Shown: piece by piece, positions 59,878 to 64,000 of the stretch
Layout: the number at the start of each line of letters is the position of its first letter
How positions within the stretch are numbered: the stretch's first letter is position 1
DNA from: Methanobacterium_D oryzae
GTDB lineage: Archaea; Methanobacteriota; Methanobacteria; Methanobacteriales; Methanobacteriaceae
Assembly: GCF_050433505.1 (NCBI RefSeq)
Contig: NZ_JBNPXC010000002.1
Coordinates: 124,001-188,000 of the forward strand
Direction of reading: 5' to 3'
DNA length: 64,000 nucleotides
Program-made: the position numbers and the translations under genes
The notes under the pieces: model-generated
Seen by the model: the letters and a program-made list of their open reading frames with translations, nothing else
The model's database searches: none
Told to the model about the DNA's origin: nothing

Positions 59878-60543
59878 ATGAAAAATGAAAAGAAGCTTTC
59901 ACCAGAAAGCATCTTAAAAAAATTTTTCCCTAAAGGATCTTATTCTAAATTAGAACGTTTAGATATTTCAACATCTCAAATTTCAGATGCTTTAAACAGT
60001 ATAACTGGTAACTCTGGAGTAATTTCTGGAGTTAAACCCTTATTTAATACAAGAATTATAGGAAGGGCAGTAACAGTAGATACTATGTCTGATGATTGGG
60101 GTACAAGTGTAAATGCAATAGATACTGCTCAAAAAGGTGAAATAATTGTAATTCGTGTTGAAGGAGATGACCGAGCTATTTGGGGCGAATTGACATCTAA
60201 AACCTCACAAGAAAAAGGCGTAATTGGAACTGTTATATATGGTGCCGTAAGGGATGTGGGTGCAATTAAAAAATTAAAATATCCTGTATTTTCAAAAAAC
60301 ATAGTTCCAAATGCGGGAAGCCCCAAAGCTGAAGGTAAGATAGATATACCTATAATTTGTGGAGATATGACTGTAAATCCTCAAGATATTATTGTTGGAG
60401 ATGAATGTGGAGTAGTAGTAATACCTAAAGAATATTTAACTGAAGTTATTAATGAAACACTAAACATTAAGAAAAAAGAACAAAATATTATCTCCAAAAT
60501 AGAAAAAGGACATTCTCTTTCTTATATTTTAGAATTAAAATAA
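59878..60543 (+). CDS. RraA-like protein (aldolase/RNase E inhibitor fold)
   Basis: 221 aa. LDISTSQISDALNSI, IIGRAVTVDT and above all GVIGTVIYGAVRDVGAIKKL (the GxxxxGxxRD signature) place it in the RraA/4-hydroxy-4-methyl-2-oxoglutarate aldolase fold. The Arg-Asp pair of the metal-binding active site is intact. In archaea the physiological reaction is not known and the bacterial RraA role does not apply directly. Co-transcribed with the DUF211 gene. Confidence 0.88.
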   Translation: MKNEKKLSPESILKKFFPKGSYSKLERLDISTSQISDALNSITGNSGVISGVKPLFNTRIIGRAVTVDTMSDDWGTSVNAIDTAQKGEIIVIRVEGDDRAIWGELTSKTSQEKGVIGTVIYGAVRDVGAIKKLKYPVFSKNIVPNAGSPKAEGKIDIPIICGDMTVNPQDIIVGDECGVVVIPKEYLTEVINETLNIKKKEQNIISKIEKGHSLSYILELK

Positions 60544-60630
60544 AAAGTATTTAATAAATGAAATTTAATAGTTATTTTTTACAAATACTTTTTTAGATTA
60601 TTACAAATTATATTATTATAAGGTTAAAAT

Positions 60631-61692
60631 ATGCAAAGTACAACTGAATTTATAAAGAGCCATAAATTGGAAATTGCAATTTCATTTATTGCGGGAGCAT
60701 TCATTATATTTTTAGTATCATTTGCAATAGGCTTAGATGACATTTTAGACGTTTTAAGCCAAACTAATTTAACTTTAATGCTAATTACATTAATTATAGA
60801 ATTCATTATCATATTACTATGGACTGTAAGATGGAGATTAATTTTAGATGTACTTCACAGCGCACCTAAATTTAAAGAACTCTTTTTAATGATGTTTACC
60901 AGTCTTTTTGGAAATAATGTTACGCCCGGTGCTGCAGGGGGAGAACCACTACGTGCTTATCTTTTAAACAAGTTTGAAAATATACCTTTTGAGATAGGAT
61001 TTGCTTCCGCTACAGCAGATAGAGTTTTTGAATTTTTTCCATTTGTAATAGTATCTACACTTACTACATATTTGATTTTTACATTAAATCTTGGTTTCTG
61101 GACAAGTTTAGTGATTAGTATCCTTGTAATAATAACCATGATTATTTTTGGATTGATAATATATGTTGGTTATAAAAAAGAAGTAGCTACAAGGGTAATT
61201 ATTTCTCTTGCAAGACGTATATATCCTTTTGCAAAAAAATTAAGCTCTAGAGAAACAACATTTACCAACGTCAAGAATAAATTAATTGAATATATAGAAA
61301 CATTTACCACAGGTTTCCAGGGAGTACTAAGAGATCATAGAATGTTTATTATAGGTGTTTTTATTTCTTTTTTAATGTGGGGAATAGATAGTTTTCGTTT
61401 TTATCTAACATTTGTAGCTATAGGATATTATCCTCCAATTATACCAATGATAATTATTTATACTATTGCAATTCTGGTTTCAATTATACCAGCAATACCT
61501 GGATCCTTGGGAATTCGTGAAGGAACAATGGTAGCGCTTTTCATTCCTGTGGGTGTCCCTGCTGATGTTGTACTTGCAGTATCCTTGTTAGATCGATTAG
61601 TAACTTATGTAATGCCCACATTTATTGGTGCAGTTACTACGTTCTATTATGGAAAAAAATACAGAACCATAAAAAGTTCAAGCTTAACTTAA
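60631..61692 (+). CDS. Lysylphosphatidylglycerol-synthase-type / flippase-like membrane protein (UPF0104)
   Basis: 353 aa with eight to nine membrane helices. LLWTVRWRLILDVLHSAPKF and LFGNNVTPGAAGGEPLRAYL (the conserved TPG..GGE.xRAYL) followed by ATADRVFEFFPF are the family hallmarks, as is SIIPAIPGSLGIREGTMVAL near the end. Archaeal homologues are linked to lipid-linked sugar transfer or flipping. No glycosyltransferase is adjacent here, so the substrate stays open. AAGG lies 8-9 nt before the ATG. Confidence 0.87.
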   Translation: MQSTTEFIKSHKLEIAISFIAGAFIIFLVSFAIGLDDILDVLSQTNLTLMLITLIIEFIIILLWTVRWRLILDVLHSAPKFKELFLMMFTSLFGNNVTPGAAGGEPLRAYLLNKFENIPFEIGFASATADRVFEFFPFVIVSTLTTYLIFTLNLGFWTSLVISILVIITMIIFGLIIYVGYKKEVATRVIISLARRIYPFAKKLSSRETTFTNVKNKLIEYIETFTTGFQGVLRDHRMFIIGVFISFLMWGIDSFRFYLTFVAIGYYPPIIPMIIIYTIAILVSIIPAIPGSLGIREGTMVALFIPVGVPADVVLAVSLLDRLVTYVMPTFIGAVTTFYYGKKYRTIKSSSLT

Positions 61693-61840
61693 TAAAATAT
61701 GTTAGTTTGAATTCTTTAAAATTATACTATTTTTCTTTATTTGAAATTTGATTTAACATAATAAGCAAATTATGCATTTCTACTAGGGATTTATTTCAAA
61801 AGATTTATATTATGGTTTTTTATTTTATATTTAAAAATAT

Positions 61841-61856
61841 CGAAACATTTATATAT
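61841..61856 (+). promoter_or_regulatory. BRE/TATA promoter of gar1-tfb
   Basis: CGAAACATTTATATAT combines a purine-rich BRE (CGAAA) with a TATA box (TTTATATAT) about 45-50 bp upstream of the gar1 start. One of the clearest archaeal promoters in the window. Confidence 0.65.
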
Positions 61857-61900
61857 GTCTTCTTAGTACTTAAGTATATAAACTATTGGTATGATGATAG

Positions 61901-62176
61901 ATGAAAAAATTGGGAATTATTTCACATGTATCCAACAAGGGTAAACTCATTTTAAGATTCGATAAAACACCTAGTTTGAATCTACCTGTTTTTACTAAGG
62001 ACAAAAAAAGAATTGGAACAATACAAGACGTTTTTGGACCAACAAAAAAGCCATATATATCAGTTAAACTATATGCAAAAAATACTATAAATTTTGAAAA
62101 CCGTGTTGGAGAGAGCTTGTATATATCATCAAAACCTATAAAGAAATGGGGGCGGAAAAAACGAAAGAAAAAATGA
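61901..62176 (+). CDS. gar1: H/ACA RNP component Gar1
   Basis: 91 aa. KKLGIISHVSNKGKLILRFD, then LPVFTKDKKRIGTIQDVFGP and TKKPYISVKL is the compact Gar1 beta barrel, with the GxIxDxFGP motif complete. The C-terminus is a basic tail (KKWGRKKRKKK). It works with Cbf5, Nop10 and L7Ae in RNA-guided pseudouridylation. The stop overlaps the likely tfb start by 4 bp; gar1-tfb linkage is common in Euryarchaeota. Confidence 0.93.
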   Translation: MKKLGIISHVSNKGKLILRFDKTPSLNLPVFTKDKKRIGTIQDVFGPTKKPYISVKLYAKNTINFENRVGESLYISSKPIKKWGRKKRKKK

Positions 62177-63108
62177 AGGTAGATGTTTCAGAAATTGAAA
62201 AAGTTGAAACAAGATGCCCAGAATGTGATTCTGAAAAGCTCATTAATGATCACGAACGCGGAGAAATTGTATGCGGTGCATGTGGTCTGGTTATAGATGA
62301 TAACCTAGTAGATATGGGGCCGGAATGGAGGGCCTTTGACCATGAGCAAAGGGATAAAAGAACAAGAGTAGGTGCTCCAATAACTTATACAATCCACGAT
62401 AAAGGTCTAAGTACCATGATCGACTGGAGGAATAAGGACATCTATGGTAGAGATATCCCTGCAAGAAATCGTGCTCAATGGTACCGTTTAAGAAAATGGC
62501 AGAGAAAAATAAGGATTTCTGGCGCTACAGAAAGAAACCTTGCATTTGCTTTAAGCGAACTTGATAGAGATTCATCTAGATTAGGTTTACCAAGAAGCGT
62601 GAGAGAAGCAGCATCTGTTGTATACAGAAGTGCTGTTGAAAATAAGCTTATCAGAGGAAGAAGTATAGAAGGAGTAGTTGCAGCATCGCTATATGCAGCA
62701 TGCAGAAGATGTAACGTTCCAAGAACCCTTGATGAGATTGCAGAAGTATCACGTGTAAGTAAAAAAGAAGTAGGAAGAACTTATAGGTTCTTAACCCGTG
62801 AACTTAACATAAAATTACCACCAACATCACCTGTAGATTATGTTCCTAGATTTGCAAGTGAATTAAGTTTATCTGGTGAAGTTCAATCCAAAGCAATTGA
62901 AATAATCGAAAAAGCAATGGAGAAAGGCCTTACTTCAGGTAGAGGACCTACTGGTGTTGCAGCAGCAGCACTCTACATTGCATCTGTACTTCTCGGTGAA
63001 AGAAAAACTCAAAGGGATGTTGCAGACATTGCAGGTGTAACTGAAGTAACCATCCGTAACAGATATAAAGAGCTCACAGAACAGCTCGATATGGGTGTAA
63101 CATTATAG
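62173..63108 (+). CDS. tfb: Transcription initiation factor TFB (TFIIB)
   Basis: 311 aa from ATG 62173, which overlaps the gar1 stop (ATGA) and gives the usual length; an in-frame ATG at 62146 would add nine residues inside gar1. The zinc ribbon is TRCPECDSEKL...VCGACGLVIDD. The B-finger region (DMGPEWRAFDHEQRDKRTRV) follows, then two cyclin folds (RSIEGVVAASLYAACRRCNV and RGPTGVAAAALYIASVLLGE) and a recognition helix. It recruits RNA polymerase to TBP-bound promoters. Confidence 0.97.
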   Translation: MKVDVSEIEKVETRCPECDSEKLINDHERGEIVCGACGLVIDDNLVDMGPEWRAFDHEQRDKRTRVGAPITYTIHDKGLSTMIDWRNKDIYGRDIPARNRAQWYRLRKWQRKIRISGATERNLAFALSELDRDSSRLGLPRSVREAASVVYRSAVENKLIRGRSIEGVVAASLYAACRRCNVPRTLDEIAEVSRVSKKEVGRTYRFLTRELNIKLPPTSPVDYVPRFASELSLSGEVQSKAIEIIEKAMEKGLTSGRGPTGVAAAALYIASVLLGERKTQRDVADIAGVTEVTIRNRYKELTEQLDMGVTL

Positions 63109-63209
63109 TTATGCTCTAATTCCTTTATTTTTACTTAAAACTAATTTTTAATGAATTAATTAATCATAATTTACTAGTAATACGTTTATTCTATATAATT
63201 TAGAGTAGC

Positions 63210-63770
63210 ATGAATAAGAAAAAAGAATTAATTTTAGGTGTCTTATCCATTATTTTAGGAGTCATAGGTTTTACATCACCTTTACTAAATGTTGAAGTTG
63301 CTAGTAAAATTGCTGGAGTTTCTACAATATTCCTAAGCATTTATTTAATGATATCTGGCGGAAAAAAATTAAATTCCAGTAAAATTACAGGCATTTTAAT
63401 CATGATATGGGGAATTATGCTTATTTACTCGGGATATAATCGATTTACTGATATTTATTATTATATCTGTGTTTTAAGCATTTTATACTACTTAACTGCT
63501 ATTTTAGCTATAATAACTGGATTATTCACATTAATTTATGGAAAAAACAGTAAATGTAAGATAACAGGTCTTATTGGAATAGTATTAGGTATTTTTTATA
63601 TTTTGGCTGCATCTATAATTCAAAATCAAATTTATCTTGGAATTTTAATTAGCCTTTATCTAATTTTATATGGATTCTCAAAAATATTTGGCTTTAAATT
63701 TTACAGAACTAAGGACGTTATGGATGAAATAATTAAAAAAATTTACAAATTTAAAAATATTAAAAAATAA
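63210..63770 (+). CDS. DUF308/HdeD-like small membrane protein
   Basis: 186 aa with about six helices arranged as pairs, a repeat pattern of LGVLSIILGVIGFTSPLL and IGIVLGIFYILAASIIQ like that of DUF308 proteins. It carries a short basic C-terminal tail. No enzymatic motif. A single gene downstream of tfb with a weak ribosome site. Confidence 0.65.
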   Translation: MNKKKELILGVLSIILGVIGFTSPLLNVEVASKIAGVSTIFLSIYLMISGGKKLNSSKITGILIMIWGIMLIYSGYNRFTDIYYYICVLSILYYLTAILAIITGLFTLIYGKNSKCKITGLIGIVLGIFYILAASIIQNQIYLGILISLYLILYGFSKIFGFKFYRTKDVMDEIIKKIYKFKNIKK

Positions 63771-63771
63771 A

Positions 63772-63793
63772 AAAGATATTTCCAAATATCTTT
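63772..63793. terminator. Hairpin between convergent genes
   Basis: Arms AAAGATATTT and AAATATCTTT around CC are perfect 10-bp complements, bracketed by A- and T-rich flanks. It ends within the stop codon of the minus-strand gene and follows the plus-strand stop by 1 bp, so it can serve both. Confidence 0.6.
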
Positions 63794-63980
63794 ATCTTAA
63801 ATAAAGATAGGCAAAATAAATTATAATGATTGCTGCAAAGACTGCATACATTATTCTTCTTGTACGCATTACTTTTCTTTTTCTTTCTGCATATATTTGC
63901 TCACAATTTGGAGAACAAAACCTTTCCTCCATAGGAATAGATGTTCCGCACATTGGACAGTGTTTATGTGGTTTTGTCAT
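63792..63980 (-). CDS. DUF2116-type zinc-ribbon protein with C-terminal membrane helix
   Basis: 62 aa. HKHCPMCGTSIPMEERFCSP followed by NCEQIYAERKRKVM is a CxxC-x12-CxxxC zinc ribbon. A single membrane helix (IMYAVFAAIIIIYFAYLYL) ends the protein. This tail-anchored build is the DUF2116 form widespread in Euryarchaeota; its role is unknown. GAGG lies upstream of the ATG. Confidence 0.88.
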   Translation of the reverse strand: MTKPHKHCPMCGTSIPMEERFCSPNCEQIYAERKRKVMRTRRIMYAVFAAIIIIYFAYLYLR

Positions 63981-64000
63981 ATTATATACCTCGCTAATTT

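Overview
The window is AT-rich archaeal DNA and looks like a mesophilic methanogen of the order Methanobacteriales, most likely Methanobacterium. The evidence is a TFIIB gene overlapping gar1, an archaeal DnaG-type primase, a B-family DNA polymerase that stops just after its DTD motif (PolB is known to be split in this order), a XerA-type recombinase, DUF211 and other archaeal families, strong GGAGGTGA ribosome binding sites and BRE/TATA-type promoters. No rRNA, tRNA or CRISPR array was recognised.

Layout. 0-12.5 kb: the tail of an Lhr-type helicase, a secreted adhesin-like protein, a multi-PAS histidine kinase, a DJ-1/PfpI protein, an MFS exporter, the PolB large subunit, two small paralogous proteins and a BASS-family transporter. 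12.5-14.4 kb: a Cys-rich acidic protein and a divergent TetR/membrane-protein pair. 14.4-20.7 kb: a 5.4 kb minus-strand island of visibly higher GC (flavoprotein, two alpha/beta hydrolases, glycolipid-binding-like, arginase-like, DUF1579 and SRPBCC proteins) lying between two direct repeats of about 110 bp. It contains a partly decayed internal duplication. 20.9-31.3 kb: a second histidine kinase paralogous to the first, a 592-aa protein paired with a LarC-C-terminal-like protein, and a metal/Fe-S cluster (MBL hydrolase, CDF transporter fused to a NifX-like domain, radical SAM enzyme, ferredoxin, two NifX-like proteins, DUF134 regulator) with a shared perfect palindrome in front of the regulator and in front of a tiny membrane peptide.

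31.3-49 kb is accessory DNA: an iteron-like array before an AAA ATPase, a surface protein with terpene-cyclase-like repeats, an MFS fragment, a six-gene minus-strand operon centred on a McrBC-like type IV restriction system (EVE-like/McrB ATPase, DUF2357 nuclease, coiled-coil Mrr nuclease, 54-aa protein, PD-(D/E)XK-like protein, YcaQ-like protein), a VapBC toxin-antitoxin pair with a clear operator, and a Fic protein bracketed by 12-bp direct repeats.

49-64 kb returns to housekeeping genes: DUF1284, BioY, a 7TM histidine kinase, DUF523/DUF1722, TspO, a WYL-like protein, XerA, a Lon-like ATPase without protease domain, DnaG, a small TOPRIM protein, DUF211, RraA-like, a flippase-like membrane protein, Gar1, TFB and two small membrane proteins.

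Several start codons are placed by the Shine-Dalgarno sequence rather than at the longest open frame, and five genes below 60 codons are added. All functions are read from motifs; no database search was possible.
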